Positions 29,055 to 38,734 of a stretch of DNA of 64,000 nt are shown here, piece after piece. The notes below the pieces were generated by a model. That model was not told where the DNA came from and did not search any database. It was given only the letters and a program-made list of their open reading frames with translations. The stretch's first letter is position 1, and each line of letters begins with the position of its first letter. The translations under genes and the position numbers were made by a program. The stretch comes from Asaia siamensis (GTDB lineage: Bacteria > Pseudomonadota > Alphaproteobacteria > Acetobacterales > Acetobacteraceae): contig NZ_BMCH01000004.1 in assembly GCF_014635085.1 (NCBI RefSeq), positions 124,001 through 188,000 of the forward strand, in the 5' to 3' direction.

Positions 29055-31162
29055 TGTCTCCGACCACGCAATCTGCCTGGCCGTTGCTAAGGGAGGATTT
29101 GCAGCTTCTACCCGGCCAGCCTGAGAATGGTCATCCGACGTGGATCCTCTATGATCCCGTTGCCCATCGCTACATCAAACTGCCCTGGTACGATATCGAG
29201 GCGTTGAACCGCTGGCATCTCGCCGATGCCAGTCGCATCGCCGATGCCATGCGGTCTGAGACAGCGATCCGTGTTAGTCCGGATGATATAGAACGATTGC
29301 GAAAATTCCTGATAGGTGCGCGACTAACCCTGCCCAACACAGCAGACCACACGCGGCAGTTCGTCGAAATTCTGGCGCGTAAGCGCTCCAACCCGGTGAA
29401 ATGGCTGATTCACCACTATCTCTTCATTTCAGTCACGCTGTGTAATCCAGATGCCTTACTCGGCAGGTGGGAGGCCAGGCTGCGCTTCATGACGGGCCGA
29501 AGGGTATGGTTGATAATCGCCGGACTCGGCATCAGCGCCCTCTGCGTTATCACGCAGCAATGGGATATGTTCGTTCATGATATTGGCGACCTTTGGTCGT
29601 GGCGCGGCTTTGCCCTCGTTGGCTGCGCATATTTCCTGTCAAAAATCATGCATGAGATCGGACACGGCCTTGCGGCCAAGCGCCTCGGTTGTCGTGTTCC
29701 GTCAATGGGCCTCGCGCTTTTGGTGCTTTGTCCGGTGCTCTGGACCAATACAACCAATGCGTGGCGTCTGACATCGCCGCGTGCGCGGATAGCCATCGAT
29801 ATTGCCGGAATGACCGCAGAGCTTTTTCTGGGCAGCTTGGCGGCGTGGTTGTGGATCGTCCTTCCGGATGGAACCGCGCGCGAAGCAGCGCTGGCTCTTG
29901 CCGCATCGAGCTGGGTAATGGCGCTGACCGTCAATCTCAATCCACTCATGCGGTTCGACGGCTATTATATTTTCTCAGATCTGATCGGAACTGAAAATCT
30001 ACAGGAACGTGCCTTCGCTTATTCGCGATGGATACTGCGTCGCGCGGTATTCGGAGACGTAACAGCCGATCGTGAGCCGGGTGAGCTTCCGACGCATAAA
30101 AAACCGCTGGTCGCTTGCTGGGCTTTCAGTACATGGATTTATCGTTTCTTCCTGTTCTTCGGCATCGCTCTGCTCGTTTACCATGCCACTTTCGAGGCGC
30201 TTGGTCTCGTACTTATGGCGATTGAGATAGGGGTCTTCATCATCATGCCTATCATGCGTGAAGCCCACATCTGGGCGCGTTCGTTTACGCAGGCACCCCA
30301 CCATGGGCGTGCCCGGTTTCTGGGGCTTTGCATGCTACTGCTGCTTGCCCTCTTTCTGCCTCTGCCGTCTGCAATCCATCTCCCCGCTGTCATGGAGGCT
30401 TTGGAAGAGACCGAATTGACAAGTCGCGAGCACGGCACCATAGCGTATGTCGGAACCGAAGGGATGCCCGTCGCCAAGGGAGAGCCGATCCTCGTGCTGC
30501 ACGATGATGCAATTGCGAGAGATATCGTCCATGCCCGAGCTGAGCTGAGATACTGGTCTGACATTACCACGCAGCTCATGCGCAACTCCGTCGGTCTCCA
30601 ATCCCTGAATGATAGTATCGCCCATAAAGCGGCTGCGCTCGCTGCCCTCGAAAAAGCGAATGAACGTGAAGCGAGCCTGACCTTGCGTGCGCCCTTTAGT
30701 GGCGTTCTGCGCGACGTTTCCGATTCGATACGAAAGGGCAACCTGATCGCGCGGCACCAGAAAATTGCCGTTCTGGTAGCCCCTGGTAAAAGCCGGATCA
30801 CGGCCTATGCCACGCAAAGACAGCTTGATTATATACAGAAAGGAGAAGGTGCCAGCTTTGTTCCTTACGACCAGGATCGAAAGACGTCTTCGTCGATACA
30901 GATCGTACATGACTTCCCGGAAGAGAGCATAAAGAAAGCTGTTTTGTGGGATGCCGGCAGAGGGGCCATAAAAGCGAAAAATATCGTAGGCAATATCAAG
31001 CCCGATAGGGCGCTATACCGTGTAGAGTCCATTTCTATTGGGGAGTTTGCGAGAAAAATACAATCTCCAGGCGTTTTGGTGATAGACGGAAAAAGCATAT
31101 ATCTCTCCGTTTATTTGTATAATGCGATCGTTTCATCGGTGATGGATATATTTCTCGACTAG
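29054..31162 (+). CDS. M50 metalloprotease fused to an HlyD-like domain
   Basis: A 702-residue inner-membrane protein. After about 115 cytoplasmic residues, a multi-helix region carries the intramembrane zinc protease motifs HEIGH (200-204) and NPLMRFDG (296-303). Further helices are followed by a periplasmic HlyD-like part with lipoyl halves (EHGTIAYVGTEGMPVAKGEPILVLHDD and LRAPFSGVLRDVSDSIRKGNLI) around a coiled coil. M50/site-2 proteases cut substrates within or near the membrane; members with HlyD parts occur beside adaptors and are annotated as efflux or bacteriocin-type secretion proteins. ATG 29054 overlaps the previous stop (TGATG). The stop codon lies in the CTAG into which an IS5-type element inserted. 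Confidence 0.85.
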   Translation: MSPTTQSAWPLLREDLQLLPGQPENGHPTWILYDPVAHRYIKLPWYDIEALNRWHLADASRIADAMRSETAIRVSPDDIERLRKFLIGARLTLPNTADHTRQFVEILARKRSNPVKWLIHHYLFISVTLCNPDALLGRWEARLRFMTGRRVWLIIAGLGISALCVITQQWDMFVHDIGDLWSWRGFALVGCAYFLSKIMHEIGHGLAAKRLGCRVPSMGLALLVLCPVLWTNTTNAWRLTSPRARIAIDIAGMTAELFLGSLAAWLWIVLPDGTAREAALALAASSWVMALTVNLNPLMRFDGYYIFSDLIGTENLQERAFAYSRWILRRAVFGDVTADREPGELPTHKKPLVACWAFSTWIYRFFLFFGIALLVYHATFEALGLVLMAIEIGVFIIMPIMREAHIWARSFTQAPHHGRARFLGLCMLLLLALFLPLPSAIHLPAVMEALEETELTSREHGTIAYVGTEGMPVAKGEPILVLHDDAIARDIVHARAELRYWSDITTQLMRNSVGLQSLNDSIAHKAAALAALEKANEREASLTLRAPFSGVLRDVSDSIRKGNLIARHQKIAVLVAPGKSRITAYATQRQLDYIQKGEGASFVPYDQDRKTSSSIQIVHDFPEESIKKAVLWDAGRGAIKAKNIVGNIKPDRALYRVESISIGEFARKIQSPGVLVIDGKSIYLSVYLYNAIVSSVMDIFLD

Positions 31163-31990
31163 GCTCTAAAGCTATTGGCTCGGACGGTAAAACCGGAATT
31201 AGCCTCTGCGATGAGACTGAGGGCGAGCAATCTGTATTGGCTAAGGGCCGAGAAGATAGCTCGTCTGAAGCCGCTCTTTCAGAAGTACCATGGCAGATCA
31301 CGCGTCGATGATCTGCGCGTGTTAACGGGGATCATTTTCGTGAACCGCAACAAGCTGCGTTGGCGTGACGCATCGCAGATATGGTCCGCCCAAGACGTTC
31401 TACGCTCGCAGGAAGCGCTGGGAGGCCGCCCGGTTTTCGTCGGCATGATGATCGGCCTGGCCGCTCGCTGGTCAGTCTATCAGACGACCGTGATCGATGC
31501 GACCTATCTGAAGACGCACCGCGCTGCGTCCAGCCTGCGGATCAGAAAAAGGATGTGGGCAGCCTGATCAGGCGTTTGAAAGTTGGCATAAACCCGAGGT
31601 AGTACGCGCTAACAGATAGCAATGGTCAGTTGGTTAACTTCTTCATGACGGCAGGGCCGATCAACGATTAAACGGAAGCGGTGGCCTGAATCGACAGTCT
31701 TCCTGCGTCGGAATGGCTTATATGTGATCGCAGCTATGACAGCGACTGTTTCAGAGGCGGACTGAAGGTGTAGGAGGGCATACCCTGCAATATGAGACGT
31801 AGATCCCGCACGATGCTCGTAAGTTATGACTAAGGCAAATACCGGTGCTACATTCGGATCGAGATCATATCAGGACGCTCCAGGGGCCGGAGCCCCGTCA
31901 CTACGCGCGACGACAGATGCTAGACCGTGTCCTGATACGCTGAATGCCTCGCCGCATTCGTTATGTTCTGGCTATATGTTACAAACCTAG
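31159..31990 (+). mobile_element. Decayed IS5-family element, 832 bp, CTAG-flanked
   Basis: The left end begins CTAGGCTCTAAAG and the right end is CTAG at 31987-31990. Inside, a transposase reads as NLYWLRAEKIARLKPLFQ, HGRSRVDDLRVLTGIIFVNRNKLRWRDA, VIDATYLKTHRAASSLRI and, near the end, a frame-shifted IEIIFGR. Stops after about 130 residues and several frameshifts make it inactive. It inserted at the CTAG that contains the TAG stop of the M50 gene. Confidence 0.82.
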
Positions 31991-32081
31991 CGAAGACTCC
32001 CTCGCACTGACTCTCCTGTTGTCAGAGCGAGAGGCAAATGAACCGCATTTCACCCACGCCTGCTGAAACAGCGCTGCGCCC

Positions 32082-33866
32082 TTAATAACCGACGGTCAGC
32101 GACATGTTTCCGAAAGCGCCCTTGTTGCCGTAGAGGCTCTGCCGCAAGGAACCGGAAAGGCCACGCAAACGCCAGCCGACGTTGAAGGTGAGAGTGGCGT
32201 AGCGCCCCATCGCACTGTGCAGATCGAGACCGATGCTGGAAAGGTCGGTCTCATTGCTCAGATTGGGAATGGGTTTGACCTGGGTGACGTGGCCATAATC
32301 GTAGAACACGCCGATCTGCTCACTGTCACGCAGGGTCGAGCGTAGACCGAGCGGGTCGAGCAGGCTGAAGGCAGGCGAGCGGATTTCGTTGGTGACGCTC
32401 ACGCCCTCACTTCCCAGAGCCGTGTCAGTATAATAACCGCGCGAGGTATAGAGCCCGCCAAGCGCAAGCTGGTTGCTGTACATCAGATTGGTGCTTGAAA
32501 CCTGACCTGTGGCCTGAAGTATCCAGGAGAGCCCGCCCGGCAGCCATGTGGTGCGTGTCAGGCTTATCGCATCGAAAACGTAACGATCATTGGCGCTAGG
32601 CACGAGCACATTGAAATTCCTGCGACGATTGGCCCCTGTCATGCCGCCCGGGCTGGAGATCAGCTGGTTCTGGAAGGTGGTCTGCCCCCAGGGATCGTTC
32701 ATGGCGGCGTTATAGACGATAGGGAACTGGGCCACCTCGGCCTGGCTGTCGAAAACGCTGATGCCGCCGAATTCGAGGGTGTTGTTGGTGGTCTTGAAGT
32801 CGAAACCGATCTGAATGTCCTGGATCAGACGCATCTTCCTGCCGAGCGACAGGGTGGGCAGATCATGGATATAGCGCAGGCTGGCCTGTCCGCTATGGCC
32901 GGTCTGTCCCATATCGCGGTTATCGGCCCCGAGATCGGGCTTCTGCCAGGCATAGGAGCCAAAGACCTGAAGCCTGTCCCGCCATGGCAGGGGGGCGGTC
33001 CATGTCAGGGCATGGCCGCTATAGCGATCGCTGGCGGCATGGGTGAACTGATAGGAAAGGGTCTGGTCCAGACCTGCAACATTGCCCCAGGTGCCGCCCA
33101 GCGCCCATTCGGATTGGCCGAGCACGGGCACGCCGGCATTGTCATAGGAGCCATAGACATGGAGCGGCAGACGATCCCTTGTCTGGAGAATGACGTCTGT
33201 GGTGCCCTGGGCCTGGCCCGGAGCAAACACGGCATCGGTACTGCGAAACGGATTGCTGTTGAGCCGGTCGAGATCGTCCTGCACCCCTGCCAGTGTCAGG
33301 GTCTGTTCCGGAACCAGACCGCTTTCCTGTCGGATAAGGTCGTCGGAAAACCAGCGATTACCCTGCGTCCTGACGGCGCCGAGGCGATATTCGGTGACCA
33401 GGATCTGGATGATTCCGTTACTGACATTCTGGGGCGGGATGGTGAGGGTAACGAATGGATGTCCCTTGCGGCGATAGAGCGTATCGACCTGGCGGGCGAT
33501 GGTGTTGAGATCGTCGAACGTCACGGGCTTGCCCAGTCGGGCGTAGAGTGCGGCCTGCAGCGCTCTATCCGCAATCAGGGGCAGGCCGGAAGAGGTGATA
33601 CCCGTTTTATCGACCGCAACCCCGGCCACCTGCACATCCTGGCTGCGGGAGACGAAGACCAGCCCCTTGAGGGAGGACGTCACGAGGGAGGCCGACTGGG
33701 GCAGGGGATTATTCTCCCGACCCGGCGGGATGACGCGGGGTGGCATGACCGGCGCCACGGGCTGTTTGGGCGCTAGGCGACTATAGGCCTGGGCGTGCGC
33801 GTCATGTGGCAGGGCCAGGAGCGGAAGAAGGACGAGCGCGCGGCCCGACAGAATGATCGGGCGCAT
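32082..33866 (-). CDS. TpsB outer-membrane transporter (ShlB/FhaC family)
   Basis: A 594-residue two-partner secretion transporter in the outer membrane. It has a signal peptide (LVLLPLLALPHDAHA), POTRA domains at about 95-240 (GKPVTFDDLNTIARQVDTLYR, NVSNGIIQILVTEYRLG, then GVQDDLDRLNSNPFRSTDAVF) and a 16-strand ShlB-type barrel that ends in an aromatic residue (SLTVGY). The barrel has typical features such as GSYDNAGVPVLGQSEWALGG and the C-terminal conserved LGLDLH region. It is the second gene of a tpsA-tpsB pair with a one-base overlap (TAATG). Its partner is the TpsA protein directly upstream on this strand. Confidence 0.93.
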   Translation of the reverse strand: MRPIILSGRALVLLPLLALPHDAHAQAYSRLAPKQPVAPVMPPRVIPPGRENNPLPQSASLVTSSLKGLVFVSRSQDVQVAGVAVDKTGITSSGLPLIADRALQAALYARLGKPVTFDDLNTIARQVDTLYRRKGHPFVTLTIPPQNVSNGIIQILVTEYRLGAVRTQGNRWFSDDLIRQESGLVPEQTLTLAGVQDDLDRLNSNPFRSTDAVFAPGQAQGTTDVILQTRDRLPLHVYGSYDNAGVPVLGQSEWALGGTWGNVAGLDQTLSYQFTHAASDRYSGHALTWTAPLPWRDRLQVFGSYAWQKPDLGADNRDMGQTGHSGQASLRYIHDLPTLSLGRKMRLIQDIQIGFDFKTTNNTLEFGGISVFDSQAEVAQFPIVYNAAMNDPWGQTTFQNQLISSPGGMTGANRRRNFNVLVPSANDRYVFDAISLTRTTWLPGGLSWILQATGQVSSTNLMYSNQLALGGLYTSRGYYTDTALGSEGVSVTNEIRSPAFSLLDPLGLRSTLRDSEQIGVFYDYGHVTQVKPIPNLSNETDLSSIGLDLHSAMGRYATLTFNVGWRLRGLSGSLRQSLYGNKGAFGNMSLTVGY

Positions 33867-36800
33867 TACTGTGCTTTCCGGAGCTGGTTGGTAACAGAGG
33901 TGGCGGGCAGGGTAATGCGATAGGCTGATCGACCGCCTGCAAGGATGATCTGTTCGGGGAAGGGGGTGGAACTTGCTAAACTGTTTGAAGATGAAACTGC
34001 GATCGGAATGCTGGCGCGGTTATTCGCCCCGCTGAAGCTGATATTGGCCTGTGCCGAAACCGGCGTGGGCCAGAAAATTCTGGCAAGCGCCACAACAGAA
34101 GCTGGAGGTGTTACGGGCGCGGGTGTGACGGGCTCAGGTACGGCAGGCGACGGGGTAACCGGCATTGGAATAATAGGCGCAGGTGTCACGGGCTCAGGCG
34201 CGACAGGCGCGACAGGCGCCGGGGTAACGGGGGTGGGCGTCACGGGCTCAGGCACAACAGGCGCTGGCGCAGAAATCGTCAGTAGGGCGGAGCGGTAAAG
34301 AATGGCATAATTGGCCAGTCCCGTTCCGACCGCATTCGATACAGCAATCGCATAGCTCCCCGCAGGGCTTGCACTAGTGGCGCCTGAGGTCAGCGTGGCG
34401 CCCGTCACAGTGTCACCATTGACGAGACCACTAGTCGCGAAGGCCGTGCTGCCGAGCATCGGCGTCTGGCCGTAGACGCCGTTCTGGTTGAGGGCCGTGA
34501 TCGTGAGTGGGGCGGGCGTGATCGTATTTGTATTGATGCCATCAAAGGCTGGAGCGTAGGTGACCTGATAGCCATCAGCCGTCACACCCGTGCCATAGAT
34601 AGCCCCTCTGGAGCCAGCATTGCTAGTTTTTGAGAGGACTGCATTTTGCCAAGTGATCGTGCCATTGATCCTGCCGTTAACGTCGGCGCCACTCTGGTCC
34701 GTATAGGTTATGCCGGAGGCGCTAATGACACTTGATCCATAGACCTGCGTCGCACCATTGGACTTGATCACAATATAAGGCAGAGCAGACAGCACAGGGT
34801 AAGGAGACCCGGAAATCCAGGCCGACAGATCCGTAAAGCCGTTTAAGTTTCCATTCGCCAACGGCCCCTTTGTCAGCCATTCATTCGTTGTCAGGCCTGT
34901 TGCGCCGCCTGCACTCCCGGCCCCTACACCCAGGGTCTGGCTAGTCGTCGTCGTGTCCCAATAGGCATTACTGATAGTGGTTTGCCCCCGCTGATAACCC
35001 GCCAGGCCGCCTATATAGCTGTTTGCGCCTGTGCTGGAGACGTTGCCAGTGCCGTAAACGTTAGTGATCAGACTGTCATTGTTCGCACCCAGCAAGCCGC
35101 CGATAGCGCTACCTTCTGCTGTGCCGGTGACACTGCCTGTAGCGTAGGCATTGATGATGGTGCCGCCGTCGTTCCAGCCCACCAGACCACCGATAGCGCT
35201 AATCTCGGCTGTACCTGTGACTTTGCCTGTAGCATATGCGTTGTCGATGGTGCCGCCGTCATTCCAGCCCACCAAACCGCCCACAGAGCTATCTGCGCTT
35301 GAGGCTGAGACGTTTCCGGTGGCGTAGGCGTGGCTGATCGAGCCGAGGTTAGCGCCGACCAGGCCACCGACACTCCTGCCTGTGCCTGAAATGCTCCCGC
35401 CAAGCATGCCGATATTTTTTATGACGCCGTTGGTATTTCCGACATTAGTATCAGTGCCGAGCTGTCCTATAAGACCGACACTATACGCGCCTGACGAGAT
35501 GACGAGATTGTTTACTGTGTAACCTAGGCCGTCGAGCGTTCCGGTGAATGGGGAGTTGCCGGATCCGATAGGAGTAAATCCCGTATATCCTGAGGCGTCG
35601 ACCGCGTTGCCAAGCACGTAGCGCCCGGCCAGATTATTCTGCATGGCCTGGAGCTGGGGGAGGTTGAGCACAACCGTGTAGAGATTCGCGGCAGTGTCGT
35701 TGACACTGAACACTTGGTTGCCACTCAGACCCAGAAGATACGGCGTCGTTCGGTTCCCTGCATTGCTCCATGTCAGAGCGCTGAACCCGACAGGAAGGGA
35801 GGATTGTAACTGTGCCGTCGTTAGGCCCGTCAGGCCAGATCCGCCACCCCCCCCCACGCCTCCGGGCATTCTGCTAGACGACACATCCCAGAAGTTTCCG
35901 CTAATTTCACCAAAATTATAACCAACAAATCCACCGCTGAAGGCGGCCACACTCGATACTGACCCAGTCGAGTACGCGTTGCTGATCGTTGTAAGATTAT
36001 AACCGACGAGCCCGCCTGCATCGGAAGCGGTGCCGGAAACGATTGTAGTCGCGTAGGTGTTGTTGATCGTACCGTAATTTGTACCGACTAGCCCGCCGAT
36101 GTTGCTACCATTGCCTGAGGCCGAGACCGATCCGGTTGAATATGCATTGCTGATCGTACCTTGATTGTAGCCTATTAGTCCGCCGATACTCGAGGAGGAG
36201 ACGCCAGTATTGTCGGCTCCGGTCGCGTAGACATGACTTACCAAACCATAATTAGAGCCAGCTATTGTGCCAACATTAGAGTTTGAGGCTGATCCAGTCG
36301 CGCTTTCTTCGATCATACCAATATTTTCGATCGTGCCGCCTGAGGCGACCTGCCCGAACAGGCCCACATATTTTGCGTTCGAAGAGATGGTCAGATTGGA
36401 GATGGTATTGCCGAGGCCGTTGAAATCGCCGGCAAAGCCGTTCGATCCGCCGAGGGGGGTAAAGTTCGACACAGCGCTGGCATCGAGGGGATGGGCAAGG
36501 GCGTAATACCCGCTGGTCCCGATATCTTGCAGATCATTCGTGCTGGCGATCAGGGTATAGGCATTGCCATTGATGGTCACTGCGCCACCGGTATTGGCGG
36601 TGGTATTTCGGTTGGGAAACTGAATGGCACTGCCGTTCAGGGCCAGTGTACCGCCGCTGCTGGTGCCACCACTATTATTATTCGTGACCAAAGCCAGCGT
36701 GCCATTGCCGGTGACGGTAATCCCGGCATTGAGTGTGATGCTATGATACGCACTCAGGGTCAGCGTGCTGGCTGTGCTCCACGAGATCGGCGCATTGAGG

Positions 36801-38068
36801 ATGATATCCCCGTTACTGCCAGAGCTTGTACCGTAGCCGCTAGCCGCGTTGGCGGTGGTCTGCTGGGTGACATTGTTGCCAGAGGCCAGCGTGTTGTTGA
36901 TCGTGGCGGCCGCGTTGGCATCGATGGTCAGGTCAGTAGGATCGAGGAGCCACTGCCCGCCTGTGCCTGCATCGATCGTGGCGTTACCCAGCTCCATCGT
37001 ATGCGCCGAGGTCTCGATGTCACCGCCCGCACCATTATCCTTGCCGCGGGCTTTGAGCGTCGCACCACTGGCAATGGTCGTGCGTGTGGCGAGATTGACC
37101 CCGCCCATGGCATCCGTGCCCACCAGAACATGGCCGCCCTGCTTACCCGACTTCGTGGCAGAGGCATCGAGTACGGCACGACTGCCGAGGCCAACCTCAT
37201 GTCCATTGGCCCGGATCGTACCGCCTGCACCGTCCCGGGTAGTGGCAATGACAGTCGTATCCTCGACCGTCACCTTGCCCTGAGGGGCGGTGAGCCAGAT
37301 CTGTCCATTGACCGTTCTGGTGCCGGTGGCCTGGATCAGCCGGTCGCGATTACCTGCCAGCGCATAGACATTGCCCCCCGCAGCTGCAAGCGTGGCCGCT
37401 GCTGCCTGGATGTGGCCCGTATTGGTCACATCGCCCTTGGCAGTGGCATCGGTCTCGACATAGATCCCGTCAGGGCCCTCTGCCTCGCTCAGGATCACCT
37501 TGTTGCCCGCAGCAAGCGCCACCGTGCCATTGGCCGCATTCACCGTGCCGCTATTGCTGACCGATTGCCCAACCAGCACGACATTGCCATTCGTGCTGGT
37601 GATCCTGCCCTCATTCCTGACCGTGCCCGACGAGTTGCCGGAGAAGGCGAGGCTGCCCCCCTTCATGAAAGCTCTGTCGGTTGTGTCACGGGTCGAGGCG
37701 ACGAAGCTGCCACCTGTGGCGACTGTACCTTTGGGACCAATCACGATGCCATTGGGATTGATGAGATAGAGCGAGCCCGTGGCGCCAAGATGCCCCTGAA
37801 GCTCGGACATCTGTGCGCCCGTCACCCTGTTCAGGGTGGCACCGCTGCCATTCTCGAACTGCACCGAATGGCCAGAAGCGATGGAAAACCCCTGCCAGTT
37901 GATGACGCCGCGTGCCGTGCTCTGCGTTACCGTCATGGCAGTGCCAGCGCTCGCAATGCTGCCACTGCCTGCAGTAAAACTCCCCCCGCTCGGCAGGGCC
38001 TGCGCCAGAGCAAGGCCTGGCGTAAGCGCCGTAAAACCCAGCAAGAGAATACGCGCGGTCAGTGTCAT
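33866..38068 (-). CDS. TpsA exoprotein with FHA N-domain, GLUG and MBG repeats
   Basis: A 1,400-residue secreted protein with a signal peptide cut near ALA-QA, then a TPS/filamentous haemagglutinin N-domain (residues 24-230) with the conserved NPNGI at 104-108. A beta-helix region follows, then many GLUG-type repeats (GGLVGWN-GTI-NAYATG) over about 540-1,080, an MBG-like domain (LTITALNQNGVYGQTP) and a Pro-rich linker with repeated PVTPAP units before a beta-sandwich-like tail. No CdiA-type toxin (VENN) domain is visible, so it is more likely an adhesin than a toxin. It is secreted through the TpsB encoded next to it. GGAA lies before the ATG on the minus strand. Confidence 0.92.
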   Translation of the reverse strand: MTLTARILLLGFTALTPGLALAQALPSGGSFTAGSGSIASAGTAMTVTQSTARGVINWQGFSIASGHSVQFENGSGATLNRVTGAQMSELQGHLGATGSLYLINPNGIVIGPKGTVATGGSFVASTRDTTDRAFMKGGSLAFSGNSSGTVRNEGRITSTNGNVVLVGQSVSNSGTVNAANGTVALAAGNKVILSEAEGPDGIYVETDATAKGDVTNTGHIQAAAATLAAAGGNVYALAGNRDRLIQATGTRTVNGQIWLTAPQGKVTVEDTTVIATTRDGAGGTIRANGHEVGLGSRAVLDASATKSGKQGGHVLVGTDAMGGVNLATRTTIASGATLKARGKDNGAGGDIETSAHTMELGNATIDAGTGGQWLLDPTDLTIDANAAATINNTLASGNNVTQQTTANAASGYGTSSGSNGDIILNAPISWSTASTLTLSAYHSITLNAGITVTGNGTLALVTNNNSGGTSSGGTLALNGSAIQFPNRNTTANTGGAVTINGNAYTLIASTNDLQDIGTSGYYALAHPLDASAVSNFTPLGGSNGFAGDFNGLGNTISNLTISSNAKYVGLFGQVASGGTIENIGMIEESATGSASNSNVGTIAGSNYGLVSHVYATGADNTGVSSSSIGGLIGYNQGTISNAYSTGSVSASGNGSNIGGLVGTNYGTINNTYATTIVSGTASDAGGLVGYNLTTISNAYSTGSVSSVAAFSGGFVGYNFGEISGNFWDVSSSRMPGGVGGGGGSGLTGLTTAQLQSSLPVGFSALTWSNAGNRTTPYLLGLSGNQVFSVNDTAANLYTVVLNLPQLQAMQNNLAGRYVLGNAVDASGYTGFTPIGSGNSPFTGTLDGLGYTVNNLVISSGAYSVGLIGQLGTDTNVGNTNGVIKNIGMLGGSISGTGRSVGGLVGANLGSISHAYATGNVSASSADSSVGGLVGWNDGGTIDNAYATGKVTGTAEISAIGGLVGWNDGGTIINAYATGSVTGTAEGSAIGGLLGANNDSLITNVYGTGNVSSTGANSYIGGLAGYQRGQTTISNAYWDTTTTSQTLGVGAGSAGGATGLTTNEWLTKGPLANGNLNGFTDLSAWISGSPYPVLSALPYIVIKSNGATQVYGSSVISASGITYTDQSGADVNGRINGTITWQNAVLSKTSNAGSRGAIYGTGVTADGYQVTYAPAFDGINTNTITPAPLTITALNQNGVYGQTPMLGSTAFATSGLVNGDTVTGATLTSGATSASPAGSYAIAVSNAVGTGLANYAILYRSALLTISAPAPVVPEPVTPTPVTPAPVAPVAPEPVTPAPIIPMPVTPSPAVPEPVTPAPVTPPASVVALARIFWPTPVSAQANISFSGANNRASIPIAVSSSNSLASSTPFPEQIILAGGRSAYRITLPATSVTNQLRKAQ
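34100..34270 (-). repeat. Pro/Val/Thr-rich tandem repeats in TpsA
   Basis: Repeated 18-21-base units encode variants of PEPVTPAPVTP near the C-terminus of TpsA. On the + strand they appear as GTGACGGGC/GGCGCAGGTG-type units. Such linkers lift an adhesive tail away from the cell surface and easily change in copy number. Confidence 0.8.
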
Positions 38069-38208
38069 GCTTGGATTCCGTTTTCGTGTCTGATGTCCGG
38101 CAGGCCATCTCTATTTTGTGAACGGAACGATATCTGTTACAAAAAATAATACTAGAGAAATATGAAAAAACTTTTATGACGCCTCGGTCACATTTGCGAG
38201 GAGCGCAA

Positions 38209-38620
38209 CTAGGCTCAGGGCCAGAACATGGCGATTGCGGCGACGCATATGGCGGAGAAAGAAAGGGTTAGGTATCTGATGTAGCGTGTTACGTTCCGTC
38301 GCGAGTTCTTAACCCTGCCAAACGTGGTCTCAATGCGGTTGCGGCATTTGTATTTGCGGCTGTCGTACTTGACGGCCTTCCGTGGAGGCTTCGTCCTGGA
38401 ATTCAGGGTTCTATGTGGAACATACTCTCGTGAAGCATCGTGTCAGCGCGGATCACTCCGGACGCTGTGGTCACTAACACGGTGCCTGCCGTGGCTCTTG
38501 GGAAAAAAGGGCCGCAGAGGATCATTTGCTCGTAAGTCAGCCAGTTCATGTCACTCATTTGCAGTCTCCTCACAGGGCCTGAAACAGGTCGCTGCCTAAG
38601 AAAATGGGTCCTGAGCCTAG
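38209..38620 (-). mobile_element. Internally deleted IS5-family element, 412 bp
   Basis: The ends are inverted repeats: CTAGGCTCAGGGCC (38209-38222) against the complement of GGTCCTGAGCCTAG (38607-38620), 13 of 14 matching. The minus strand holds the N-terminus of the transposase (MSDMNWLTYEQM.. PFFPR, from 38558) joined to its C-terminus (KYDSRKYKCRNRIETTFGRVKN... IAMFWP). The middle of the gene, with the first catalytic residues, is missing. It is non-autonomous and MITE-like. Confidence 0.8.
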
Positions 38621-38734
38621 AATCATGGCAAGGAGGATGAAATCGGAATCCTGCGTTATAGAAATTTTGATTATTTACTCGGAATATCATAATATTAAGC
38701 TATAATTACCATTTTATAGGTAACGGGAACCGCC

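Noticed and set aside
33866-38068. CdiA-type toxin
   Set aside because: No VENN or toxin-like C-terminus; the protein ends in a Pro-rich linker and a short beta-rich tail.
36491-38149. A 552-codon open frame on the + strand opposite tpsA
   Set aside because: It is antisense to the TPS domain and its product is Ile/Arg/Gly-rich without family resemblance; the minus-strand frame has NPNGI and a signal peptide.
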